From the NCBI GenBank assembly GCA_008711295.1, contig VUYV01000054.1, forward strand, positions 938,654 to 1,002,653: a stretch of 64,000 nucleotides of DNA. Reading direction: 5' to 3'. The notes under the pieces are model-generated. The model was not told where the DNA came from. It searched no databases and saw nothing but the letters and a program-made list of their open reading frames with translations. Position 1 is the stretch's first letter; each line of letters opens with the position of its first letter. This DNA comes from Anarhynchus alexandrinus (lineage: Eukaryota > Chordata > Aves > Charadriiformes > Charadriidae). The translations under genes and the position numbers were made by a program. This document shows, in pieces, positions 25,711 to 38,106 of this stretch.

Positions 25711-27240
25711 TCAAAGTCTGTCAAAAGAAGACAGTGTCTGAAGATTTTAAAGCTACCAGTTACTTTGGTTTTTCTCTTCAGTAATTACCCAAACAAGTCC
25801 CCCACTAAAATTAGATATAACTTAATAATAATGCCGGGTCAAATTTGAATGAGTAAGAAATCTTCAGAATGACTCAAAATTTTTCCAGGAAGGTTCAACT
25901 ATTTTTTGAGGATCAAGAAAAGTTGTATTCTAAAATATAAGTTGGGGCAGTTTTATTTCCTAGATGATGAAAGTTTTGCAGTAGTAGTTTCCTTTTCCTC
26001 CTTCCAGTCTGTTATAAATGCTCTCTTATGAGGAGGCTAGCTTCAAGGCAGGGACATTCATTGTCAGTGTTCACCAGCTGGTCATAGCCTCTCCTCTTCT
26101 TAGCTAATACCAGAATTTCCAACAAAAGTCTTCAGTTACCAAGCATAAGGGTAACCCTGGCTTTCCCAAAACTGCCATCCAATTTCTTCTTCAGATTTGC
26201 AAGGACCCTCAAGAAAAGCTTGCTGGCTACCTAATGCAGTAATATGCAGATGGCAGTGAATCTTCAGAAAAGCTTCAAGCATAGTAGAGATAAAGGTCTG
26301 CTCTAGTGAAGTACTTATATGTATGTTTAATTTCAGTCATGCAAGAAATCTTATCTGATTAATTTGCTGTGTTGGATTGGAGACTATGTGATCTGGCTGA
26401 GATCAGAGGCATTTTGGGACACAGCAGATGTGAGCAGCAACATAAGAAAGAATTCAAACCACTCTTCATTCTGGAGTCTAGGTAGCAGTATGGATTTTGT
26501 GGATTCCTCACGGTCACCCTTGCTGTCGTGTTTGTGACAAAAGACCTTGCCCTTTGGGCACTATCCATTTCTCCAATGTTTCTGTATTTTAGCCTGAGTC
26601 ATGACATGCTTCATTATTACGATTTTGATTTGACACAGTCCTTAACTTTTGCAAACGTTGACCTTGGCTACCTCTGGTTTTCACACCAACATCTAAACCT
26701 GATTCTAATCAGGTCCAATCTGCTTCTTCTGTCTTTCTTGTCTGACTTTCTCTGTCACAGCTAGAATAACTGGAATAAAACAAACAAAAAAAAAAGTTTT
26801 GCAAAGCTAGCTAAAAATACTTCCTCAAAACAGAGGAAATGTGATATTTGCACTTTTGGTATGCACACCAGGAAGCAAGCTATTCTAGTCTCTCTGTTGA
26901 GTAAAAGCAGGTGATAATTTATCATGTTACACTGTCAATTTGATAAACATAAAACTTGTAATAATACTGATATTGCTATGGTCACCAAATCTAATACAAA
27001 TGTCGCATTTCATCTGTTGCCAATCAGCCTAGATTGCCTGAGGATAGAAACTGCTAGTCTGAAACGTGTCCTTGTGGCATGTATGAAATTTCCATTACAA
27101 TTTGCAATGACCACAAGACATTTTTTTGTCATTCCTAGGGAAGGTTTGCAGACTGCTTTGCTTGATCCACAAGTGCCTTTCAAATCCTAACTTTACAGAT
27201 TGTCACTGAGGCTAAGTAAGACTTTTTTCTTTTTTCTCTG

Positions 27241-27255
27241 CCCCCCCCCCCCCCA
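27241..27255. repeat. poly-C tract
   Basis: A run of about 15 C residues; the opposite strand is a long G run able to form G-quadruplex structure. Its length is likely to vary and to be error-prone in sequencing. Confidence 0.8.
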
Positions 27256-27693
27256 CAGTCTCCAAGTGTAAAATCTTTGCTTAGTGTTTATGTATTTTCC
27301 CCAGAGGATGGAAGGTGAGAACAGCCGTACCGGCATCCAGGTCTTTCAGCACCAAAATAAGGCACCTCAAGTGATGGGTTGACAGTGCAATGGCTACGGC
27401 TGTCCCAGTGCTCCCTCTGTTGATAAAATTCTGACACGTCCCTTCTCCTTTCTTTCAAAAAAGGGGACATGAACGGCCCTGCTTGGAAATCTCCGGTGTT
27501 TTCCAGTCAAATCCAAGAGGGCTGTGTGAGAGAGCTGTGCGCATCCCTCTGCTGATGGCACCGTCCTTCTTTCTGTCCCACCTAATGCTGGGGTTTGTCT
27601 GGTGCAGCCCAGCTGAGGGGGGCTTGCTGTGGTTTCGTTCACTTTGGAGTAGCAATATACGGAGCAATATGTTTTTAAGGACTGAAAAACAAT

Positions 27694-27698
27694 CAGTA
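27694..27698. repeat. 5-bp target-site duplication, left copy (CAGTA)
   Basis: CAGTA immediately precedes the LTR's first TG; the same five bases follow its terminal CA at 28424-28428. Confidence 0.88.
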
Positions 27699-28423
27699 TG
27701 TCCTGGTTTGAGGTAAACCAGAACCAATTTTCTGTTCAGTAATTTTACTTTGCAGCTAAGCCTCTTCTAACTACTGAAATTAACAGTATATTGTGCAGAA
27801 ACTGTTCACTCTCAGAGTGATAAGACCTATGATTATAGTTGATGCCAAGGAGTGGTATGCAGAAAGGCTCTTGCTTATACTTATTAACACCCAAGGCCAG
27901 CTAACTTTGTTATTTGTCCCGTTGGAGGGTCTGAAGCAGAAAAGCGTAGAGGGATCGCACCTGCAGGAGGAGCAGATAGGACAGGTGACCCAAAACTGAC
28001 CAACAGGGTATTCCATCCCATTTGTCTCATGCTCAGGATAAAAGCTGAGGGATCAAAGGGGTCAGTCTCTTTCTTCAATGGCTGGTGTCTGAGAAGGACT
28101 CTGTCTGTTTGTCTGCCTTTGATCCCAATCTGTGTGTTCCTGAATCCAGATCCAGAATCCAGTTCCCATCCGTCGCTGAGTCCAGTCTGGGACCTTCCCA
28201 GTGCCTGCTGGTGACATGACTGTCATCCTGGGAACTTGATCCAGTTTTGTATATATTTCATTATCTCCTTTTTATTATTTTATTATTAATATTTCATTAA
28301 AGTAGTTTAGTTCCTTCTAAACTCACAAGTGTCTCTCTTTCTCTCCCTCCCCTCCTTGAAGAGAGAGGTGGGGGAGAGCATGTGCTGTTCATCTTGGTGG
28401 CCAGTCCGGCCCAAACCACAACA
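27699..28423 (+). mobile_element. solo LTR of an endogenous retrovirus (ERVL/class III-like)
   Basis: A 725-bp element starting TGTCCTGGTTT and ending AAACCACAACA, with imperfect inverted termini (9 of 11 matching) and the canonical TG...CA ends. Perfect 5-bp duplications CAGTA flank it. Inside are a TATA-like ataaaag (28038) and a poly(A) hexamer ATTAAA (28296-28301), in the order expected for U3-R-U5 on the plus strand. The left end begins with a 7-bp hairpin (27703-27709 with 27715-27721). No internal gag or pol flanks it, so it is a solo LTR left by recombination between the two LTRs of a provirus. The ERVL-type assignment rests on the end sequences and 5-bp duplication and is less sure than the LTR call. 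Confidence 0.88.
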
Positions 28424-28428
28424 CAGTA
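28424..28428. repeat. 5-bp target-site duplication, right copy (CAGTA)
   Basis: Matches 27694-27698 exactly and abuts the LTR end. Confidence 0.88.
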
Positions 28429-28933
28429 AAACAGTGATCTTTTGCAAATATTTTGCCTAGGAGGTTCTCTGGTGAAAGGAGTTAGTTGTGGTTGGGTTTT
28501 TCCCCCCCAGGAAACACAGTGCCAGGGCTGGCCAGGCCCATTTCCAGCCCATTCCAGGGCACAGGCTGAGGCATGGCGATGGCCTCGGCTCCTCGTCAGG
28601 GCCCGCTGAGGAGGGGGATGAGCCTCCGCCGCCACAGTGGAGCCATTCCGCAGCACGGCACACGGAGCGGCTTGGGCCACCAGGTCATGTTTGCTGACAG
28701 GAACGGCGGGGAAAGCATTGTCCCAAAAATAGGTGTTCTTCACCCGGTGGCACGAGAGCCAGCCAACATGCTGAGTCAAGATAAATTTGTCTTTATTTCA
28801 GTGCTGCAGAATAGGGTGCCAGGCATCTAACACAGCCTGCATGCCTGTTAGGAAACGCCTGTTGGGGTCTTTTATACAAAACGGTAACAAAGGAAAATCC
28901 CATGAAAATGGCTAATTGATCACTTGTAATTAT

Positions 28934-29201
28934 GTGGTAGGATGAGAGGAAATGGGTTCAAGTTATGCCAGGTGAAGTTTAGATTGGATATTAGGAATTT
29001 TTTTTTCACTGAAAGGGTTGTTAAAGATTGTAACAGGCTGCCCAGGGAGGGGATGGATTCGCCATCCCTGGAGGTGTTTAATAAAAGGGTAGATGTGGTA
29101 CTTGGGGACATGGTTAGAAGTGGTTTTGTCAGGTTAGGGTAATGGTTGGACTTGATGATCTTAAAGGTCCCTTCCAACCCCAGCAATTCTTTGATTCTAT
29201 G
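28934..29201 (+). mobile_element. CR1 LINE 3' end
   Basis: Contains the conserved CR1 tail: GGATGAGAGGAAATGGGTTCA, then the segment encoding [24 protein letters not shown] sequence, then CTTGATGATCTTAAAGGTCC and CTTCCAACCCC, ending GATTCTATG. It is 5'-truncated to about 270 bp, with no intact ORF. Confidence 0.93.
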
Positions 29202-29519
29202 TAACAAAAACTCATTTGCGCATGTCCCAGTTTCTGTCTGGCTTATTATACTACTGTGGTCTTACATTTACATATACAATCTCCTTTTAGAGGTGTGATT
29301 TTTAGTATTAAAATTATTTAAGGTGACTAGAGGTTATACCTTCATCCTGTCAGCTACCATTATGTTACTGTTTAACTTTTTGTTCTGTTGGGTCTCCACT
29401 TAGAACAATGGCTAACTTCAAGATTGGATTATTTATGTTTATGGGCCTGTTGTTTCAGGGACTTTCTACTCCCGTTGCTACGGTTTCAGAGTAGGCCAAT
29501 TTTGCGGATTTTTAACTCT

Positions 29520-30010
29520 TTTCGACATCAAACTCTCTGCCGGGCGGGAAAGTGCCGCCAGCGAGGCTCCACCTCCCGGCGTGCAGCGGCCACGACATGG
29601 CGGCCCGGACGGCCCTGTCACCACCTCAGGGCGCCGGGACTACAACTCCCGGCATCCCTCTGGGCAGGGCCCGCCACAGCGGCTGCCGGTCCCGCCCCGG
29701 CAGGCCGGAACCGCCCCGAGAGGCTGCGCCCGGCGGGGGGCGGTGGACGCCGACGGTGGGGGCCGGTGCTGCCGCAGTCACTGCCGGGGGCGGGTTGCGA
29801 AGCCGTCGCCCTGTGCGGTTGCGCACACGACTGTGCTCTGCCTCTGGGCTTACCCTGCTCTCGTCTGCCTGAGGTGGGCAAAGAGAGCGGCGGGGAAGGG
29901 GCTGAGGAGACGCCGCCTCGGGGGGTGGCGAGGCCGTGGATCGCGTTAGGGTTATAAAAATAATGTTCTGGCCGCTGGGTTTCCCGCAGCGAGCGGGTGG
30001 CGGAGAGCCC
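29520..30010. promoter_or_regulatory. isolated CpG-island promoter, probably bidirectional, no gene assigned
   Basis: About 490 bp of dense CpG and GC in a neutral surround, with classic TATA-less promoter motifs. ACTACAACTCCCGGCAT at 29639-29655 fits the ZNF143/THAP11 site, and ATGGCGGC at 29597-29604 fits YY1. A good splice donor on the minus strand, AGG|gtaagc with gt at 29853-29852, would end a first exon transcribed leftwards towards RGS18. On the plus strand, CTGAG|gtggg near 29872 is a weaker donor. Open frames through the island are long only because GC-rich DNA lacks stop codons, and I recognise none of the products. It could drive a long non-coding RNA, a distant 5' exon of RGS18, or be the remnant promoter of a lost gene. 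Confidence 0.65.
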
Positions 30011-30019
30011 TGCTCCATC

Positions 30020-33000
30020 AGTTTTTGCTGCTTGTAAAAAGTTACCCTGCCCTGGGTTAGCTGTGACCGAGGGCAGGCAAACCTGGCTCCCTGGCCCTGC
30101 TTATCCTACTTGTTTTACTTCTTTTCCTTACCGTGCTGTATTTCTTTTCTGGAGTTAATTCAGTCATATCCTATCCTGTTGGAGTTTCCCCCCAAGGTTT
30201 ACAGCTCTCGTGAGCAGGGCCAGACCTGCAGCCAGCAAAAGACTAGCTGGCGAGAGTCGAATAGAGCCAGGCCTGCCTGGGAGTGGAGGAGGAGAGTCTG
30301 TGTCCAACGCAGGTCCCTGCTGCATCTCCTGGTGGGACAGCCAGGTGGCTACGTGGGTGCACAGGCCCGGTGTTGGCTGTTGCCCTGGCTTCAGGTTGGA
30401 ACCTGCAGCCCGTGTTCCCTGATGATCTACCTTGTGAGCGATGGGAGAGTTTGTGTGAGCCAGGCCTCTCAGGCACCATCAGTTTTGCTATCTGGTTCAC
30501 ACTGACTCACTCCAGACACATGCCACCATGCGAACTTCCTTGTCAGCTGCCTGGGGGGTAAGAGAGATAGGCTCCCTTGACTCTGCAAGCTCAGACCATC
30601 AACCCTCAGTTTGAAGATCATCTGTATCAGAGAACCATTCTGCCCCTGCTGAGAATGACCGGGATGCTCTTATCAAACACCTGTTCAATCTGTATGTTGT
30701 GGCTTCTGATGAATCTCTAGTATCTAGAGCCGAGACATCACACGCTGGTTTCCTGGTCACCCTCCTGCAATGATAGCCCTATCAATAAGAAATCCCTGTT
30801 TGTGTTGAGGGTACACACCCTGTTGGCTTTTGTTTCTGCTACTTTTGTGGCAGGGCTGTGCAGACGTGGCAAAAGACACAACTGCTCTCTTGATGTTTGC
30901 ACCTGGGGTCGTTATCTAGTAACTGAGTGCGTGCAGGAACCTGCATAATCTCAGTTGCAAAAAACAGATGGACTGTGCGCTGGGGTCCTTTTCAGGCTGC
31001 CAAAGAATCATTTGTCATTACTTTACCTCTGTGCTTGCCATGCTGTATTCATTTAGCCCGAGTGACTGTGATGGTTATCTGAGCAGAGCTGAAAACAGGG
31101 AACCCCAGCAAGCCCTTGGGGCAGAGCCAGAGCAGACACCTCAAAGTAAAACTCCAGGCTTGAACCTACAACAGGTGAGGGAAAGTCTCTTGTGTGCAGG
31201 TGAGCCTGGCTCACTCGGGCTCCTGCAAAACATGCATCTTTTCAGGTGACTTCTTTATCTGCACTTTCTGCTTGTCATCACTTGAGGGCAGTTAAACTCA
31301 TGTCAGGTCTTGCTCTAGCTAAGCATGATTTGATCAAATTTTAGCATTTTAGCTGTAAATGATACAAAACCCAGTACAAGCAAGGAAAAACTTACGGCTT
31401 TGGGGCTGGCTGTGCCTAGACTGCGCCAGGAAAGCTGTAGTTTGTTAATCACCATCTTCCTAGGTGGGATAGGATGCTCCCCCTTTGCTTGAATACAGCC
31501 TGCTTCAGCAGACCAGCTGGTGCATCCTAAGATCACGAGTGCTAGATGTGAGACTGTCCTATGGTATTTCTTGACGCAGTCTGGCCTACGCAGGACTCAG
31601 ACTCTTGGACAGAAGTTGCTGGCAAACAATGTTAGTCACATGAAAAAAATGATTGTCCATTGACCAATGTTCAGCCCTCAGTGTTTAATTGCAGCTGAAT
31701 GCCACAGTGATAACAGGAGACTGAGTAAGTCCAGCCAAAGTTAGTTTCTCAAAGAGCATGGAAATTTCTTCTCTCTCATCCCTAGTAGGAGTGACTCAGT
31801 GGCTTTGTATGGACACCGTGCCGGGAATATGTGGATACATAAGAAATGAGCACCAGAGCTCCCCAGATGGAGGGACTTGGAGTCAAAGAGAGACAGCAAA
31901 GGCATGTGTGGAGCAGTGAGCCTTCAAACACAAGTGTGTGGTGAAAACCAACTTGAACAAAAGTGATGCTCAGTAGTGTCTATCTACCCCATGACAGCAC
32001 CTAGCTAACTGTTGCCTCCCTGCTATCCTTCTGGTAGGAGTGGTAGTCCCTGTGCGATACCTTCTCCTTCCTTAGGAGAGACTGGAATTTTCTCCTGGAA
32101 TTTTTCTCTCCCTGCATTAGCAGCTGTGAGCTTTGAGAGTAGAGGTGTGGGTAACAGATGCACATAGCTCCTGTCCCTGGCCTTAGTGATCAACATTGTG
32201 AAAAAGTTTGAGGGGAAGGTGCCCAGTGCCATCTGAACTGACACTGAAAGAATGAGCAATATTGCTGTGGCCTTGCAAAGCTCTGAGTAGGCAAATTAGC
32301 CAGGGTGATGGCATGGCTAATTGGACGAGGCTGGGTGTGGTGCTGGCACAGCTGTTTTGCTGGTATGTGCAGGGAGGAAGACTTCTTGGTCGAAGTCAAA
32401 ATACTTCTAGGTCCTCCCTAACATGCCTGGTTGAAATTTGCTTTTGGTGGGACCAGAGCCCACCTGATCCATAGAAAGGATACAAGATAGCAAAGCTGTC
32501 CTTGCTTTGCATGAGTGTTGGACCAGAGGGATCCTGACTCCATTGCAGTCTCAGTTACTCTGTGCTTCTGAACTCAGGAAAGGACTCAAGGGTCTCCCCC
32601 AACACAAACAAGCCAGGAAATTGTCCTCAGTGAACCAGAAGGTTGTAGAGCAACAAACAGCACAAACGCTATTGATCTTTGCTCAGTCCATCATAGCAAC
32701 TGAAGGAGTTGTACCTTGGACTCCCCACCAGTTTGCTCTAGGACGCATTTGCCAGGGGCTGCAGGTCCCTGGTATGAGGGGAATGTACATGGCTCTGCCT
32801 GGACTAGGTGCTACAGCTGCTGCTACTGTGTCTGAGTAATTGGCAGAAATGTGTGTTTCAGGGAGCAGCTGTTGAATAGAAATCATGGAGTGTCATTTAG
32901 CTAAAGTTAAAGCAGAATCAAAATTTAAAGCGTTTGCAAAAGCAGATGTTTTGCTGCTGGCAGGGCTGTGCTGTGTGCACCAGCAGTGGGCAGTCGAAGT

Positions 33001-36000
33001 CCATTCTAGTGTCCACCCAGTGTCCAACCTGCACCGAGGGTGGGAGGCTGCAGAGGTGTCCCCAGCAGCCAGGGGAAGGCAAAAGTTTTGCTTTGTGTTA
33101 GAAGCTAGATTTCCCCTTGGTCTTAGCACTGCCCTGAAAACTAGCACCTGAGTGGAGTCTGCAGGCCAGAGAGGAGCTGGGAAAAAGGTTCAACGTACAG
33201 AAGAAGGTAAAGGAGCTTTGATTTATTTTCTGAGACAGATGAGATCATTTCTTCCCTCCATGTCACAGTCCCGGGCTCTTGTATTTTTCATGCTTCATTA
33301 CAAGTGTTTGTAATTATATGAGTGGCTTCAGAGGCCAATTAAGCCTTTGCTTGGAGGCTAATCTGGATGCTGGAAGCCCTCCATTAGCCTGGGCTTCTGC
33401 CAGGGAAAAACACTACATTGTCTTTAACAACTGCACCAGCTCCTATCTGCTTAATGTTGATTTTCCTATTAAGTTCAGCTAATACTTTTCTAATTGTGTG
33501 AGCTGGGCCTGAAGCCAGGCTGGGTGACTTTTGCCAGCTGCTTCCTAGGCTGAATCAGAGATGAGTGAAACCCTCACAAACACTTCAGCATGCACATGTT
33601 CTGTCACACCTAAAGAGTGGCTGTTCTCCCCAAAACTGACTCAGGTTTTTATTTGTGCCCCCTGTGGTGCTTCCCAAGGCAAGCCCCGCGCAATCAGGAG
33701 ATGCGGATGCTAGAGAGCATACTCACCAGCCACCAGGGGCCTGGCATTGCACGCAGCTTACCCTGTGAGGTACCAGAAAGGATGCCATGGAAATCAGGCC
33801 AGCTTACATCGCTGCTTGTGGGTGAGCCACGGACCGTGGGTCCTTTGAAGCAGATAATACAGTACCAACTGCCCAAGAAGGGAATATTTACAAGTGGAAG
33901 GACTTGTTATATCCACAAGTCTGGGCATTCACAGGACATGGAAGGAAGTCTTCACTGACACTGTGGTAGGGTAGGAGATTTCAGTCACCGTATTCAGGCA
34001 GAGCGCTCAGGGATGCCATTTGTCTGCTGCAGATGTGTTACAAGAGGGTGGTATGACAAACCTACTGGACAGGTCACTTCTTACTGTGGTTGAGGCAGAG
34101 GTGTGATGTGGACCACCTCTTCCCACGCTGTCTAACTGGAGAGGTGCCACTTGGCTGTAGGCTGGGTATCTCTGTGCAGGAGCTGGTTCTGGAAGCCTTA
34201 AGGAAAGATGGGATTTTTTTCTTTTGGGAGCAAGTGTAGAGGCAACCTCCAAACAAAATTCGTGTCATATCGTACTGGCAGAAGAATGGTTGCCCATTCT
34301 CTGCAAGTCTTGCTGAGAAATAGAAGCCATTATTAGCAGATGACTGACCACCATCGGTAGAGGAGACCCATGGTCTATATGTTAGAAGTGTGTCCATCTC
34401 AAGCCTTTTCTCTCATCCTCTGGTTCAAAAATACATATGATATCTTAAATGAAATGTAAGCAAATGTGTAGTTTTATTGCTAACTAGGGATGAAGCTAAG
34501 CACATATGATCTTATTTGTAATTGAATTGCATATTCTTTAATTAAACATGGTCAGGCACATAACTTAATAAAAAAGCTTATTTCATTTGAATTTGCTCTG
34601 AGTAATGGCTATAACTTCAAATTAAAATATCAATAGGACGGAAATCATTAGTTTTGAATTTTTCATTTTAGAAACATTGCTATATTTTAATTGTAAAACC
34701 CTTGCAGCTCTAATATAAATATTACACACTGGTCAAGTTTTAATGCCTTATTACATCCTAACACTGAGAAATGCAAAAGAAATTCACCTTCTCTCTCAGC
34801 AACTTGTGCTTGGAGCTGATTTGCTCCTGAATGCAACAGCCCCTTGTTTCAAGCCCCTCACAAGCCTGGCTCTGGACATGGTTGCAGCCAGGCCACCTCA
34901 CAGGGGGCCCTCACAGAGCCCCTGGGGGGGGACAGCAGGCCACGAGAACTCACTGATGGCCGCAGGACCACCTGTGGTCATTGCACATACTTGGACTGTG
35001 TAGATAACCAGGTCTCGTCCCACAGACCTTTTGGAGCATTCATGTTTCAAGAGTTTATTCCTCTACTAAGACAGGATTAAGAAAATTAGAAAGACTGAAG
35101 AAAATGTGGGTGTTTAAGACAGGAAAGAAGGTCCAGTAACAAAAATAATTTTTTTTTTCAGCATAAAAATAAAATGAAATTAAATTTTAAGAATGGCCAT
35201 ATGACAGGTTCAAAACCTAATTCTTTTTGGAAATTCTGGCAGCAGAATGCACCTCCTGCGTAAGGTGTTTGGTACGCAGAGAGGAAAGTTTAGAGAGCTT
35301 GAAATCCATTGCAACAGAGCACTACTAAAGAGCCAAACAAGTCATTATCGCAGATGGTTTCCTGGTAGCATAAAGAAGCAAGAAGGAGCCAGGGCTATTT
35401 CAGAGCAAAGTTGAAAACACTAATTGACTTTTACTCACTGGGAAGGAAGATGTAGCATGACAAATGGCTTTGTGGTTTGAATCATTAGAGAACGAGGAGA
35501 GAGTTGCTGGCTAATGGGACTCTACTGGGCAGAAATGGCTGTGTTAGAATTGCTGTGAGCAATTTGCAAGATGTGCTGTAAAGCACAGGAGGAGTCAGCA
35601 GGACCCCAGCTGATACCGTGTGGCCAGGCAGCAAGCAAGGCAGTAGAGGGATGAGGCCAGAAAGGATCAGAAAGAAACTGGGTAGCACCCAATGGTTGCC
35701 TTCCTCTCTGGGATGAACAGTGTTGCGCAGCTCTTCCTGGGGAGGTCAAAGATAGCTCTGCCCATCTGAAGACAAACATGGTGTCAGAGCTCTGAGGGCA
35801 CTAATAGGCCTTAGTTGCCCCAGCCAGCCTCACCTGGGCCCACACCCTCTACTCGTTAACCGGGAGCTCTATTTAAACCCAGGCCTTGGGCCCTAGTTCT
35901 CTCCTGGACTATGTTGTAGGTAGGTCTATCTCCAACCCCATCTCTTGCTGCTCCTAACATGGCTCCCTAAATGTCCCCTGCCCTGATCAATCCTAGGGTT

Positions 36001-37430
36001 GTGGATGGACCATTACTTGGTGCCTGTGCAGCCTGCCCTGCTCAGGTGCTGTGGGACCGTGCCCTTCAGTGAGGGCACAGCCTGTGCTAGGGTCATCCTC
36101 AGCTCCTGGCTTGTCCCCCTCTATGGAGCATCTCCATGCTTGCTGCTTTCTAAAACATGTGTCTTGCAGTGGGTCCTCCTGAGAAGGTGACTGGAAGTCT
36201 GATGAGCTGCAGAGGGGTCACCAAACAAGGCCTAGGAGGAAGGAGATGCTCTTCTGTCTTGTGGCCTGCCTTCTGGAGGAGATGCCTTCTAGCTACAGCA
36301 GTCAGACACATTTATTTGTGGAAATAATAAGGTATTAGTCCAATGCTCCTTATTTCACATTGTATGCATCAGGGTTTGTTCTAGCTGCTGGAAGAAGTGA
36401 GTTCGGAAATAATCCAAGGGTCAGTTTTCTAACATTAGACTGGAATTGTCTTTATTTACTTTTACAAAGTTGGCTAAGGCTCAAGGCTCTCTAATGTTAT
36501 GTATCCTTCAGTAAACACAATTAACTGGAAACTCAGAAACACTGATATCATCTTTTCCCTTGGGACTGGTCACTGTGAGCTGCTTTCTCCAGCCAGAAGA
36601 TCAACTTCCTTTTCCCCAGGGTTGCAGAGTAGGTGGAAATCCATTTGGCTCAAAAAAAAAAAAAAAAAAGGGGGGGGGGAGAAAAAAAAAAAAAAGGGAA
36701 TAGGTTTGATGATGCAGCCTAGCTTGGCTTACTGCAGTAGTCAAAGAGTAGTAAAGCTTGGTAAGGGCAGGAAGGTCTGGATTGCGAAGGGCAGCTGCAC
36801 TTCCCATGTTGAAGACAGGTTGTACAGAACCAGTGGGTCCCTGCTATTCAATAGCAGTTCTTTGAGGCAGCCAGGTAGGATTGTTAGGAGCAGGATACAC
36901 TGTGCACCCAACATTTAACTGAAAAACTTATATGGGGGTATCAGAGCTGTACTTTAGACTCCTGTTTTATCACCTCCTCAATAGACCCGTGCTGGGGAAT
37001 GCAGAAAGGCCATCTAGAGCCTCGACAAGGTCCAAGGCAGAGGCAAATAAGCTACATTTGTAGTAGAAGCTTTCCTAAGTGGTGTCGTAAGCCCTTCCCG
37101 AGGTGATCCAGTCTAGTACTTCATGATCGTACAGCTTGAAAAATCTTGTCTGCTGTCTAATCTAATCCTTGCTTGCTGTAATTCAGGACAAATATTTCTT
37201 GTCCTTAACAAGCATAGACACACTGAACAGTTTATCATCTTGCTCTCTGTAACTGCAGCCTTTTATGGATGTGACATTTAGGTACTTCATGTATCGTTAC
37301 TCTGCGTCCCTTTGGTCTGCTCACTTCTAGATTGAACAAACTCTTATTCTTCCATCTCGCCTTATAGGTCTGTGATCTGGACTCTCTCCAGTTGGTCTAC
37401 AGCCTTCCTGAAGAGCAATACCCATCTTCC
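30020..37430. other. intergenic DNA between RGS18 and RGS4, no gene found
   Basis: No exon with a recognisable product. The open frames present (the longest about 130 codons) look like chance frames. Low-complexity A and G tracts lie near 36651-36699. A short promoter-like stretch, with ctctatttaaacc at about 35867-35879 in a locally GC-richer context, may be part of an unrecognised repeat. Confidence 0.5.
36651..36699. repeat. poly-A / poly-G / poly-A low-complexity tract
   Basis: A run of about 18 A, then about 9 G, then about 15 A. This could be slippage-prone simple sequence or an old poly(A) tail of a retroposed sequence, but nothing recognisable precedes it. Confidence 0.75.
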
Positions 37431-37599
37431 AACCTCTTAGTGAATGTCTGAATGAGGCAGAGCATATTGATTATCCCACATATACGTGTATAAGAGATTT
37501 GTAACAGAAACATTAAGGTTGAAGTGAAGTCTGAATTGAAATGTGTGTGTAAACAATGGGGGAAAAGCAACAGAATGAGGATTAAAAGAATGACCTGTG

Positions 37600-38106
37600 T
37601 TGGTAATGTAGATCACTGCTCCCAGAACCGGGTTCCTAGGATGCCATTCCTGGTTGTAAAACTGAAGAATGTTTTTATGGCATGACCAAAAGGCCTGCGC
37701 TCTGGTAAGGTTCTGTAATGAGGCAACAGCCTCAGAGTTAAGACGGCGCTGAGAACGCAAATCTGTATCTCCTTTGAGCAACTCAAACAACGGACCCAAA
37801 TCTGCATTGGAAATCCCTAGCAACGGCCGAACCCAATTAATTGTCCCTAGCAACTTTTGTGCATCGTGTAAGTTTCTTACATCGGTTTGTATCTGTAAAG
37901 GTTGAGGAACTATGGTTTGGGCTCTTATGCGCCAGCCCAAATACTTCCACGGGGATGTTTTTTGAATCTTTTCTGGCGCAATACAGAGGCCGGCCGAGTT
38001 AACGGCCGCCGTGACAAGGGCTACAGCTTTCTCCATGACTATGTGATGTTGTGCAGCCACTAGAATATCATCCATATAATGATACAATAAGACATCAGGC
38101 ATTGTN
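37600..38106 (-). pseudogene. endogenous retrovirus pol fragment (class II, ERVK/beta-alpha-like reverse transcriptase)
   Basis: On the minus strand an open frame reads through part of a retroviral reverse transcriptase. The catalytic YMDD motif is at 38078-38067, followed about 40 residues later by WKYLGW at 37949-37932, then a thumb/connection segment containing LLGTINWVRP. These motifs in this order are typical of class II retroviruses. Homology stops abruptly at the ambiguous base at 38106, only nine residues before YMDD, so the fingers and most of the palm are missing. On the other side similarity fades below about 37690. No LTR, gag, integrase or env was seen nearby. The fragment is a non-functional fossil. 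The open frame continues to 38225 and 37437, but those ends do not look retroviral. Confidence 0.85.

Larger units (their letters stand above)
22183..27693. other. intergenic DNA, no gene found
   Basis: Lies between the CR1 copy and the solo LTR. I see only short open frames without recognisable products, an A17-19 run near 23596-23613, AT microsatellite sequence near 25665-25705 and a C15 run near 27241-27255. No RNA gene was recognised. Confidence 0.5.

Noticed and set aside
29388..29957. 189-codon open frame through the CpG island
   Set aside because: Arg/Pro/Gly/Ala-rich translation in several frames at once is what CpG islands give by chance; no family resemblance.
37437..37599. C-terminal part of the ERV open frame
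   Set aside because: The frame stays open but shows no retroviral similarity, so it was left out of the pol fragment.
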